A stretch of 64,000 nt of DNA from Vibrio maritimus (GTDB lineage Bacteria > Pseudomonadota > Gammaproteobacteria > Enterobacterales > Vibrionaceae), in NCBI GenBank assembly GCA_003263775.1, contig JYJJ01000079.1, positions 558,001 to 622,000 of the forward strand, in the 5' to 3' direction. Position 1 is the first letter of the stretch; each line of letters opens with the position of its first letter. Made by a program: the position numbers and the translations under genes. Of the stretch, positions 1 through 10,161 are shown in pieces. Under the pieces are notes generated by a model that was not told the DNA's origin, ran no database searches, and was given only the letters and a program-made list of their open reading frames with translations.

Positions 1-245
1 GAGCCACCGTCACCATGAACTTTACCCAATTTCTCACTGAGCAAGAGAAAGAAGCACTAGCAAAAAAATCGTCCCCTGATCTCACCCACTACGTTGTTTT
101 CAAAGCGGGAGATACACTGCCAAGCCTGTGCCACCAAATTTACAATGATAGCTCCTACTACCCGGAGGTCGCTGCATACAATCAACTGTCCAGTGTACGA
201 GGCATACGCCCTGGTACCAAACTCTACTTTCCACCACTTGGTTAA
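1..245 (+). CDS. eCIS tube-associated protein (Afp7-like), C-terminal LysM part, 5' truncated
   Basis: The reading frame is open from the window edge, so this is the tail of a longer protein; the first ATG at 15 is probably internal. The visible part ends in a LysM-like module (HYVVFKAGDTLPSLC, then PGTKLYFPP). In eCIS clusters the CIS tube protein that links inner tube and spike carries exactly this kind of C-terminal LysM domain after an SPDLTH linker, which is also seen here. It stands 12 bases before the spike gene, as expected in Afp7-Afp8 order. A free-standing LysM protein is less likely because the upstream frame has no stop. The rest of the gene, sheath and tube genes are presumably upstream of the window. 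Confidence 0.8.
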   Translation, partial: ATVTMNFTQFLTEQEKEALAKKSSPDLTHYVVFKAGDTLPSLCHQIYNDSSYYPEVAAYNQLSSVRGIRPGTKLYFPPLG

Positions 246-257
246 CGGAGGCATTGT

Positions 258-2051
258 ATGGCTGAATCTCCTACCGTTACTAACTCCGACGTCACTACGT
301 TTACCGTAAAAGCGAATGGCAGTGCCATCGATAGTTCCATCGGTGTCATTTCAATTAATGTCTTTTACCAAGTCAATCACGTCGCCTACGCCGAGTTAGA
401 AATTGTTGATGGTAGTGTCGCTAAACAAACGTTCACTACCAGTGCCGGCGACACCTTTAAACCAGGTACCACGATTTCAATTAGCGCGGGTTACAACAGC
501 AACGAAGAAACTATTTATGAAGGTGTGATCATTAGCCACGCCATTCGCATTACCGATAGTAACCAAACTACGCTAAACATTACCTGTAAAGACCAAGCCG
601 TTGCTATGACCATTGCCCGCAATAGTAAGTCCTACTTGCAACAATCCGACAGTGATGTCATCAACGCCATTATTGGTAACTACTCTAAAGTCAGTACCGA
701 TACCGTCGACTCGATTTCCAATAAACATGATGAGCTGGTGCAATTTCATTGCACAGATTGGGACTTTTTACTAACGCGCGCCGAAGCAAATGGCATGATC
801 GTCAGCAATCAACAGAACAAACTCTCTGTTGCTGCCCCTTCTACGAGCGATTCTGCAGCGCTCGTTGTGACTTATGGTACCGATTTATTCAATCTGTCCG
901 CCGAAATTGACGCCCGAACTCAGCTCAGCCAAGTGACCAGCACAGGCTGGGATCCTAGTGAGCAGAAAATGCAGTCGGAGCAAACCGCTGCATTATCTAT
1001 TTCCGATCAAGGCAACCTAAGTGCCAGCGACCTTGCTGCCGTGTTGGGGATTTCTGATTTTCGAATGCAAAGTTCAGCCACCTACCCACAAGAGATGCTA
1101 ACCAGTTGGGCAAAAGGTCAAAGAACGAAATCAATGCTCTCCAAAGTTCGCGGCACCGTGACATTTCAGGGTAATGCCAAGGCAAAAATTGATTCGCTCA
1201 TAGAGCTTGCAGGTGTTGGAGATAGGTTTAACGGATCTCACTATGTCGGCGCTGTACATCATCGCATCGACCGAGGTCAGTGGCTAACGACCGCAGAACT
1301 AGGTTTGTCTCCAATGTGGTCCACGGAACATCGCGACCTCGGAGCTCCGCCTGCCGCCGGATGGGTCCCACCCGCCGATGGACTGCAAATCGGTATTGTA
1401 AAAAAACTAGACGAAGATCCAGAGTCACAATATCGAATTCAAATTGAAGTACCCGCACTGGGTGATAGCGACAATCTGGTATGGGCTCGCATCGCTAACT
1501 ATTACGCCACCAGCGAAAGTGGCAATTTCTTCATTCCGGAAATTGGGGATGAAGTCATTCTTGGTTACGTTAACCAAGATCCGGGCCAACCGATCGTTTT
1601 GGGCAGTCTATACAGCAGCAAACACACAGCGCCCTACGATTTAACATCAGACAACTACACCAAAGCTATCGTCACCAAGAGCAAACTAAAAATCGAATTC
1701 GATGATGAAAACAAGGTGATTACCGTTACGACCCCTGAAAACAACTGCATTACGCTGAGTGACAAGGACAAATCCATCAAGCTTTCCGACCAAAACAGTA
1801 ACACCATCACCATGAATGAAAGTGGGATCAAAATCGATACACCCAAAGATCTCACGCTATCGGCTACTGGCGACATCTCCATTAAATCGACAGGTGGTAC
1901 CAGTATCGAGGCGACTTCCGATGCCAGTATGAAAGGGCTGAATGTCAGTATAGAGGCGCAAACAGGCCTTACCGCCAAAGGTTCTGCCACTGCAGAGTTT
2001 TCCGCATCCGGCATCAATACCATCAAAGGTGCCATGGTCAAAATTAACTAG
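258..2051 (+). CDS. eCIS spike protein, VgrG-like (Afp8-like)
   Basis: This 597-residue protein should form the central spike of the injection particle. Residues about 10-360 resemble the gpD/gp27 barrel region of VgrG proteins. About 370-465 is a gp5-type OB-fold with the usual IGDEVILGY and QPIVLGS strands. The C-terminal 110 residues are a run of short beta-helix repeats (ITLSDKDKSIKLSD, LTLSATGDISIKS). It has no extra C-terminal effector domain. It follows the tube protein and is followed 22 bases later by a PAAR gene, so spike and tip are co-transcribed. The baseplate genes that follow fit an eCIS rather than a T6SS, since no TssJLM-type membrane-complex genes are present. Confidence 0.9.
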   Translation: MAESPTVTNSDVTTFTVKANGSAIDSSIGVISINVFYQVNHVAYAELEIVDGSVAKQTFTTSAGDTFKPGTTISISAGYNSNEETIYEGVIISHAIRITDSNQTTLNITCKDQAVAMTIARNSKSYLQQSDSDVINAIIGNYSKVSTDTVDSISNKHDELVQFHCTDWDFLLTRAEANGMIVSNQQNKLSVAAPSTSDSAALVVTYGTDLFNLSAEIDARTQLSQVTSTGWDPSEQKMQSEQTAALSISDQGNLSASDLAAVLGISDFRMQSSATYPQEMLTSWAKGQRTKSMLSKVRGTVTFQGNAKAKIDSLIELAGVGDRFNGSHYVGAVHHRIDRGQWLTTAELGLSPMWSTEHRDLGAPPAAGWVPPADGLQIGIVKKLDEDPESQYRIQIEVPALGDSDNLVWARIANYYATSESGNFFIPEIGDEVILGYVNQDPGQPIVLGSLYSSKHTAPYDLTSDNYTKAIVTKSKLKIEFDDENKVITVTTPENNCITLSDKDKSIKLSDQNSNTITMNESGIKIDTPKDLTLSATGDISIKSTGGTSIEATSDASMKGLNVSIEAQTGLTAKGSATAEFSASGINTIKGAMVKIN

Positions 2052-2073
2052 GTCAATAGATAGGAGGCAAGGA

Positions 2074-2373
2074 ATGCCCTTTGCAGCAAGAATCACCGAC
2101 ATGCATGTCTGTCCCATGGTGACACCGGGGCTTCCCCCGGTGCCACACGTAGGTGGACCCGTTATTGGGCCTGGGGTACCTACCGTGCTGATTGGCAGCA
2201 TACCTGCTTCGATTGTTGGTGATATGTGTACCTGCGTTGGACCGCCCTCAACCATTGTGAAAGGTTCCGCTACTGTCATGATTGGCGGTATGCCAGCCGC
2301 AAGAGTTGGCGATACCACCGATCACGGAGGCAACGTCGCTATGGGTTGTCTGACCGTGCTCATTGGCGGGTAA
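2074..2373 (+). CDS. PAAR tip protein of the eCIS spike (Afp10-like)
   Basis: A 99-residue protein rich in Gly, Pro and Val with the PAAR-type pattern (PVPHVGGPVIGPG, TVLIGSIPA, AARVGDTTDHGG). PAAR proteins fold into a small zinc-bound cone that sharpens the spike tip. His and Cys residues suitable for metal binding are visible. I chose ATG 2074 because AGGAGG lies just upstream at 2062-2067; an upstream in-frame ATG at 2029 overlaps the end of the spike gene and is unlikely. No toxin extension is fused to it. Confidence 0.92.
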   Translation: MPFAARITDMHVCPMVTPGLPPVPHVGGPVIGPGVPTVLIGSIPASIVGDMCTCVGPPSTIVKGSATVMIGGMPAARVGDTTDHGGNVAMGCLTVLIGG

Positions 2374-2387
2374 AGGAGTTGATCGAG

Positions 2388-2836
2388 ATGAGTCGTAAAC
2401 AGGGATTTTTAGGAACTGGCTGGGCATTTCCGCCAAGTTTTGATTCAGAGAGTCGCAGCGCCAAACTGTGCAGCAATGAGCAGGATATTCGCCAAAGTTT
2501 GACGATTCTATCTCAACGGCACCGGGCGAGAGGATCATGCATCCTGAATTTGGCTGTGGTATTCAAAGATTCGTCTTTGCTGAGCTTAGCCGCACCACCC
2601 TAACCGAGCTAGAGTCTGAAATTCGACGCACCATTTTACTGTTCGAGTCCCGAATTGACCTACGAGCCGTGATACTCACTCCCGAACCTTTGGAAGGGAA
2701 AATCCTCATCGAACTCGACTACGATATCGTCAGCACCAATACCCGTGACAACATGGTTTATCCCTACTATTTGCAAGAAGGCACCCTGATTAGTCCAGAC
2801 TTGCTGCCGGTTGAAGCCTCTGGAGGGAGCTTATGA
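2388..2836 (+). CDS. gp25-like baseplate protein (Afp9-like), one apparent frameshift
   Basis: Repaired, this is a 149-residue gp25/IraD-lysozyme-fold baseplate wedge protein. The N-terminal half (GTGWAFPPSFD, DIRQSLTIL) and the C-terminal half (GERIMHPEFGCGIQRFVF, SEIRRTILLFE) are in two frames joined by a one-base loss near 2508-2512. HPEFGCG is the conserved gp25-family core. The stop overlaps the start of the baseplate J gene (ATGA), so translation is coupled. The break is most likely a sequencing error like the others in this window. Confidence 0.85.
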
Positions 2837-5800
2837 CTACCCAAGCTGAACGCCACAACCCTACCCTTGATTCAGGTTTCTTTCAGCCGCACGAACTGAG
2901 TTTCGAGCAATTGGTATTGTGGGCGAAACAATTTGCCACGCTTATCCCGTATCGCAATGAATTCGACCAACAGACTGGGGACTGGGGAGTTCTATTTGAG
3001 AAAAATGAACTGGTAGTGTGTGCAGCAATCCTCTCTGTCGATGAAAAAGCTTGGAAACAGCAGTTCAAACAAACCCAACATGGTGATATCGAGCAAACCC
3101 TAAGTGTTATTCTCGGCATATTCAAGCAGCTTGAAGATTGGTATCACCATTTACCGAGCTCCCCAGAAGTGAGCTATCAGTTGAAACTGTCGCTACTTAA
3201 TGCATGCCAAACTCAGTTACGTGAATCATTTCAGCAGCTTTATCATGTGACACCAAGTCAATACCAAACGCAGTTTGTCACGTTTGATGCCATGTGGCGG
3301 CTCACGACTTCCAAGTCCCCTAAAGACAAAACCAACGTACCTGATAAAGCCAATACCTCGACAACGAGCAGCGTCTATCAAGAAGCACAGCACTGCTTAT
3401 CACGCATTTTTGTTGTGATCGCATCAATCAAACTGGAGTGCAGAAAGACATTTGAGGTGTCGTTAAAACATGGCGAACACCCACCTCAGTTGGCGCTCTA
3501 TCTTAGTTTTCTTAAACTGTTTGAACGTGCCCAAGCGCGGATTAACACCTTCACTCACAAACATCTGCTGTTCTACTATCGAGATGTGCTAAAACAAGCA
3601 CCGCAGCAAGCCACTCAATCACCTGTGTATCTTAAGCTGTCTAAAAGCAAGGCTAGTCAGCAGCCCGTCGTGATCGAACAAGGTCATAAATTCAGTCCAG
3701 GGAATGGTGCAGATTTTTCACCGATTATTTATCACGCTGCCTATGGCATGAATGTCACTGACGCCGAAGTCTATAAGCTGTTTCACTTTAGTCTTCGCAG
3801 AGACCCACTGATTTCACCTGAAAAAGAGCTTGGCTTACCTTCTAGTGTCACTGGCCAAAAGCGCCATCTCGACCCAGAGATGACAGGCCAGCAAAAGCTT
3901 GAACTCGAATCTTTTGCTCTATTCGACAACGCCAAGCCACTAATCAGCGACACAGAACCAGAACTTCAGGCGATGGGACTCACCCTATCAGATCCCATAT
4001 TCACTATGGCTGAAAGTGAACGAGAGCTAAGCCTAGTATTCGAGCTTCAAGAAGTAGGCAGTAGTCAGCTGTATCAAAGATTATCGCTACTTAGTCGAGC
4101 AGATAACGATGACAGTCCACTCACCGATGATGAAATCGTTACAGCCTTCGCAACCGTCATCAAAGAAATCATTGAACTACAAGCGCCTATTTTTAGCGAT
4201 TGGCAGTTACAGATAAAGAGTCAAGAGGTGGTGGATCATATCACCATCACAGCACTTAAGGCGTTGTTACCTCTTGCTCCAGAGGCACAGCTACAAACAC
4301 TTTACCGCGAGCTGTATCTCGCGCTGCTCATCATTACGACGCAAGAACTGCTGCAACATTCAAACAGTAAAACGAACAAGGCACTGCTGTTACGAGTTCT
4401 CGGTCAACTTATGGCACGGCAAGCACTGTATCGGCAACAGTGGCTTGGAGACGAGCAGATTGCCATTATCACGTCGCTCATCAAATCGCTTGTTGACGCC
4501 AACCTTATTGATGCCACTGTGCAAGCCACTCTAGAGAGGCTTCTGGTTTATTCCCATGTTCAGACCTTTTATGAGTTATTTGAAGACGCGTTTGATGTCG
4601 AAATCACGACAGAAGCTGGATGGGTAAAAGTCGATCACGCTCAGCTCGTTCCTATGGATGACAAGCAGACCGCTGACATGGGCTTTGCTCTGCACATAAA
4701 GTTAGAGCCGGGTTTTGCTGCGATAAAACCTGTTAAACCTGCTAAGCCAACATTGAATGCTCAGAGTGACCCTACGCTGCGGCTGACACTCAAACCTCAG
4801 TGTCATTGTTTCCTTTATGCCGTACTCAGAGATTTTGAACTTTCTGAAGTGGAAATTGATTGTGATGTGGCGGGTGTATCACAGTTACAACTATTCAACC
4901 CTGATGGCCAAACGGATCCTAGTCAGCCGTTCTACCCCTTTGGCGCTCAGCCTAAAGACAATGCTTACTTGGTGATCGCCAATCAAGAACTTGCATCCAA
5001 GCCGATTCACAGAATGAGTTTTCATTTTGACTGGGCAGATCTCCCTCAAACTGATGATGGATTTAGAGCGCACTATTCGGCCTATCCTTTTGACTTCAAC
5101 AACCAGAGCTTCAAAGTCTCCACTCAAGTGCTCAGCAATGGCCGTTGGGGACAAATTGGTTCAGATACACAACCGCTGTTTTCACCAAAATATGGACAGT
5201 TGGCACGTCACCATCATATCGGCATAAAGAGCATGCAAAACAGTTTTGTACCAAATACTCAGCCGTGGCCTGTCATGCCCTACAGCCCTCAATCACCTAT
5301 CCGCAATGGCCTGTTCAAGCTCACCCTAACTGAGCCAGACTGCGCTTTTGGCCATCACGACTATGCGTTGTTACTTACTCAAACGCTGAGTGAAAATGTC
5401 AAAACGAAAAAACCAAAGCCGCTGCCCAATGCGCCTTACACACCACTGGTAGATAAGCTGACATTGAGTTACCGGGCTAGAAAACGGATTACGCTGACCG
5501 AAATTAACGCCAATGAAACCTGTCGCATTCGCCATCTTCACCCATTTGGCGAGTCACAGGTGTACCCTCGGGTCGGAAATCGGAAAGTCACTGCGACAAG
5601 AATGCTACCTCAATACAACGAAGATGGGCACGTGCTGATTGGGCTTAAAGCCTCCGATCTGTCTGGTTATCTCAATTTGTATTTCTTGATGGCAGAGGAA
5701 TCTTCACTACTAACACCATTTTCATCTCGAGATTATCAATGGTATTACTTAGTCGATAATGTCTGGATGCCACTTCCAGCCAAAAATATGATCCATGACA

Positions 5801-6884
5801 CCACGCAGGGATTCCTTAACTCGGGCGTAGTCACACTCGATATCCCCGACACAGCGAACACCGAGCATACGGTAATGCCAAACGATCTCTATTGGTTGCG
5901 AGTAAGCACCAATAAAGGATTAGGCCAATATCCTAAGTGCTACCATGTCGCGACTCATGTTATACAGGCCAATCCAAGTGACAACGTCACTAAAACGACA
6001 ACACCTTTCGCCAAGTGGCAGCATCAACCGAAAATTGCCAATCTAGGCACAATCGCTCAACTCACCCCATGGCACAGTGGCAAGCTCATGAAACTGAGCG
6101 CGAATGGATCACCAGAACCAGCGAAAGCCTCCGGCACAAAGGCAAAGCAGAAAACCCTTGGGACTACGAGCATATCGTCCTACAACAGTTTCCCGCTATC
6201 GGTGCGGTGGATTGTTTTTCAGGTCGCCAGTTTGATAGCGACATACCCAAACCGGGGCATGTATTGCTTACCGTATTGCCAAGTCAACTTAGCTGTGAAC
6301 ACGATCCATGTGAGAGAAAAAACGTCAGCGCGGCGGATTTGCTCGCCATTCAGAATTATTTGGCCAATGTCAGTCGCCCGCAAACCAGAATCGCGGTTCG
6401 CAATCCCGGCTATGAAGAGATCCAAGTACGCTGCACAGTCGCCTTTGCCAAGGGCGTCCATCACGGGTTGGCGCTACGACAATTAGAATATTCCATCACG
6501 CAAGCTCTATGTCCTTGGCACCCAGATAGCCTCAACAAAGGTTTAGGTTGGACATTGTCACTATCTAAACTCACCGCGTTTATTAATCAGCAGCCGAACG
6601 TCACACATGTAAGCGGCCTATCGGTAATCAAAGTGACCCAAGAGCCAAGCCAAGAATATGAGCTGCTTGATAGCGCACGCGTCGACGAACCTATTTCAGC
6701 AAAACTGCCGTGGTATTTGCTCATTTCCGCCAAGCATCATCAAATCAAGCTGTCACCACAGCACCATGCTGTTGAACCCAGCCCTGCTGGGGTTGGCGAT
6801 CTCACTATTGGCGAGCAATTTATCTTAGCGAGTGATGAGCGTGACGATATGCCAAACAGCGATAACGGTAAAAGGAGTCATTAA
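2833..6884 (+). CDS. eCIS baseplate J protein (Afp11-like), one apparent frameshift
   Basis: Repaired, about 1350 residues. The long N-terminal part has no motif I can name. The C-terminal third has the baseplate-J hallmark: an ET..EW..R.SE.LRHKGKA segment followed by WDYEHIVLQQFP, then a beta-rich domain (ETRIAVRNPGYEE-like) and a short tail. The frame changes near 6079-6080, where one G of a GGG run appears missing; the two halves then read through smoothly. This protein is a wedge component that couples baseplate to sheath. It overlaps the gp25 gene by 4 bases and is followed 2 bases later by the next gene. Confidence 0.85.
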
Positions 6885-6886
6885 CC

Positions 6887-7702
6887 ATGCCAAAACGAAA
6901 TCGAAGCACACTTAAGAATTTCTTTAGACCTGGGAACATGCCTTCAGCAGAGCACTTTTCTGATCTTATCGACTCATGTGTAAACCAGGTTGAAGATGGG
7001 TTTGAAAAACCACCAGCAACAGGACTGCAGCTGACAGCTCTCGATCAGGAACACCTACTCAGCTTCTATCAGCAAAGCGACCGAGACACTGCGCTTTGGC
7101 ATATGGGATTGGACGCAAAAACCACCAACCTGCACTTTCGAGCCAACCCAGTAGCCGATATCACTGATGGCCATGTTGTCGCCGATCCTAACCTCACCCT
7201 AACGCCAACTGGCCTAATGGGGGTAAACACAGCCGAACCGAAACAGACGCTTGATGTAAACGGCACTCTAGCATCACATGGGCGTGTCGGTGCTCAAACA
7301 GTTGACTCTTTAATCCCAGCAGATGGTCAATGGCACGACATAACCGACAAACTTGAAGGCTGCCAAATGCTGGAAGTGGTCGCTGGTATTGGCATTCGCC
7401 ATACTGGACGCTACGCCATGCTACATGCCATCGCCACCAATACTTGTGCACCCAACCATTGGTGGTGGCAGTGGCGACGCAAAAACCCCATTAAAGCGCA
7501 GCACGCTTTTTTCCGTTCCGCTGCCGACAAGCTCAGGTTGCGCTGGCTACATGAAACAGAGTCAGGTACGGAGCGACCTTATCGGCTGCAAATTCGTACC
7601 AACACCAGTTATGGCGAGAATCGCTACATCCGTTACCACATTACCAAACTATGGCATGACGACTATATGACGGAATGCGAAGTGAACGGTGACAGTCAGT
7701 AG
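6887..7702 (+). CDS. eCIS-associated fibre-like protein
   Basis: A 271-residue protein. The N-terminus (FFRPGNMPSAEHFSDLID) resembles phage and eCIS receptor-binding/fibre starters. The middle carries a PKQTLDVNGTLASHGRVG stretch, a pattern common just before shaft or knob domains. The C-terminal 130 residues (from WHDITDKLEGC) form a beta-rich, Trp-rich domain. It sits tightly between baseplate J and the Afp12-like gene. I infer a baseplate-attached fibre or adaptor; the function is not established from sequence alone. No other fibre gene (long, repetitive, Afp13-like) is visible in this window. Confidence 0.6.
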   Translation: MPKRNRSTLKNFFRPGNMPSAEHFSDLIDSCVNQVEDGFEKPPATGLQLTALDQEHLLSFYQQSDRDTALWHMGLDAKTTNLHFRANPVADITDGHVVADPNLTLTPTGLMGVNTAEPKQTLDVNGTLASHGRVGAQTVDSLIPADGQWHDITDKLEGCQMLEVVAGIGIRHTGRYAMLHAIATNTCAPNHWWWQWRRKNPIKAQHAFFRSAADKLRLRWLHETESGTERPYRLQIRTNTSYGENRYIRYHITKLWHDDYMTECEVNGDSQ

Positions 7703-7710
7703 GGATAGCA

Positions 7711-10161
7711 ATGACGACCACCATATCTAGGCAAGCGCACAACGACGACCCCGACAAGTTTGAACGACTGTTCCAACTTGGGATCACCTATATCCAAGCG
7801 CTCAGTGGCAAGGTATGGACGGACTACAATATTCACGATCCAGGAGTTACTATCCTTGAGCAAGTCTGTTTTGCCCTCACGGACTTAATCTATCGTTGTG
7901 ACTTCGATGTGCAAGATGTGCTGGCCAATCAATATGGCATTATCGACCATGAACGTTTGGGGCTCGCCGCTCATGACACCATTTTTGCCCCACCTCCGCA
8001 GACTGGCGCAGACTATGAACGCTATTTAAATTCCAATATCCCTGAGCTCGAAAAGATCTGGTTTCAACCAGATGAGGAATATCCATACAGTGGGCTTTAC
8101 CAGGTATCGGGATTACTGCAGCGTTTTTATCGTCAGCGCAGCACAAACCAACAAGCCATTTCAGCCCAGAGTAACCCCCTCGATCACGACAGTGTCGCAA
8201 GAGCCATTCGCGTCGCCTATTATTCTGTCCGTGGACTGAATGAAGACATAGAAAATGTCACCATTAGCGGAGAACATGAAGTCGCACTGCGCGCTCACAT
8301 CGAACTCAGTGACGAAGAAAATGATGCCAACCACATCGCCGCTTATGTTTATCAAGCTACATCGCAGTGGTTGCGCGAAAGAACCAGCGATGATGTTTCA
8401 GTGCTGCTTGAATCGCTTCTTTCTATTTCAAGTGTTGTTTCCGTTTCAGATTTAGTGCTCATTCCGTATCAACCTGCGAATGACGGTGACTCACAGCCAT
8501 CGCTTCCAATGCACGCCAGTTTGATCATGCCTGAGAATCAAACGGAGATTGGGATCACTCTGATACAAAACCAACATGCGCTATCGCTTGATGCGGCGGA
8601 CATTATGATCCAGATAGAGCAAATTCGTGAAATCAGCACCGCCACGCAGCAACAAAGCAAATCATGGTATGAATTACCGACTGGACAGTATCGACAGCTC
8701 AATAGCTATGAATCGATTCAAACGCTTTTTCCTCGTAATTACCAACTGGCTACGAAGCTAATAAACCGCTACGACCCTAAATCGCAGGCAGAGCGCCACC
8801 AATTGCGCAGCTACCTCCTACTTTTTGATCAACTGATGGCGAACTTTTGCGAAGACATCAATCAGCTGCCAACACTCTATTCCATCGACTATCAGGGCTA
8901 GCAAGCTATCAGCACCATGAACTTAATGACAACGAGTTCTTGAGTATCGGCAATCACTACCCCGAGGATATTGCTGCAAGCCTTAAAGCACTACAGCAAC
9001 ATTTCGACCCTTATCCGCAGCGTAAGGGACGTATTTTTGATTATTTGATTGCTTTGTATGGTGAGCGCTATCCCGATACTTTGCATCGAGCTTTCAATCC
9101 GTATTACAGCGATGAGGAGCTGGATCAGCGATTACTCGCTCTTAAGCAGCGCTATATTCGCCATATCTCAACCATCACGAACCAGCGCGGCGTTGGCGAC
9201 AACCTGTTAGACCATAATCACCGCGGCGGCTACTCCGAGCGGCTTGGCATGTTGCTTGGTATGATGGGCAATGACAACCCTCAACTATCCGAACAAAACG
9301 CTAGCGTGAGTCCAACGATTACCGAATATCTGCTCAATGTGGTCTCAGATAAGGATTATCGCAGCAGTGACATTGGTAAAACCGCCCTTTTCGAACTGCA
9401 GGCAGCGGTAGAGCCCTTGATGACTTCACTGCCAGAGCCTAATCAGTTGGTCTCGCTGAGTACTCAACAAAAACGTCAATTACGCGCATCTGTCTATGCA
9501 ATTAGCGGCCAGACTCTACCAGAGTCGCTACTGCAATTTGGTGTCGACCATCGCCGCTATCGTATCTTGCAAAATGGCCAAGAAGGTGAGTTTCGTTTGC
9601 TGTTTGATATGGGTGGAGACGACCCTCAGCGTTGGCTCTACATCGCCAAGTACAACCGCCACGACAAGCTAGTGCGATTTTGCGAATGGCTCCAAGTGTG
9701 GTTAATTGAGTTGAATCAGCGCTCCGAAACCTTGTACGTGGTCGAGCCGCTAACGCTAAGGAACGTGGCTTCGAACAGCCCAGAAACTAATAGCAACAAT
9801 AACCAACCCGAGCTCCACACTACAGAACCAGCAAAGTACGCAAGACATCGATGACCTCGCGAACCGTCTTTGCATAGTGCTACCTGGTTTCACTGCACGG
9901 CATCAAAATTCGCTGTTTCAACAGCAAACTGAAAAGCTGATTCGCGACAACACGCCTGCGCATCTGTGTGTTCAGGTTCTTTGGCTCGATTTTTACAGCT
10001 TTTATGAGTTTGAAAATCGCTACCACAGCTGGCGCAAGGCAAAAGCACACGCACTCGACACACCAACAAATGAGTTACAAAGCCAGTGCGATGACGCTGC
10101 GAGCCAGTTGCGAGAAATCCTAAGTCAGCCCCACGTAGCGAGTGAGGCATTGCTGTTATGA
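7711..10161 (+). CDS. eCIS baseplate protein (Afp12-like), two apparent frameshifts
   Basis: Repaired, about 816 residues. The N-terminus has the conserved signature WTDYNIHDPGVTILEQVCFA followed by LTDLIYR, typical of the eCIS Afp12 family of baseplate wedge proteins. The frame breaks at 8895-8897 (loss of one G in a G run) and near 9828-9834 (net +1, perhaps an extra C). All three pieces together give one continuous protein ending with a short alpha-helical tail (LWLDFYSFYEFENRYHSW). The stop overlaps the start of the tape-measure gene by 4 bases. It is a structural component with no enzymatic motif. Confidence 0.82.

Noticed and set aside
258..2373. Type VI secretion locus
   Set aside because: VgrG and PAAR alone could suggest it, but Afp-type baseplate, tape-measure and DUF4157 genes follow, and no tssJ, tssL or tssM is present.
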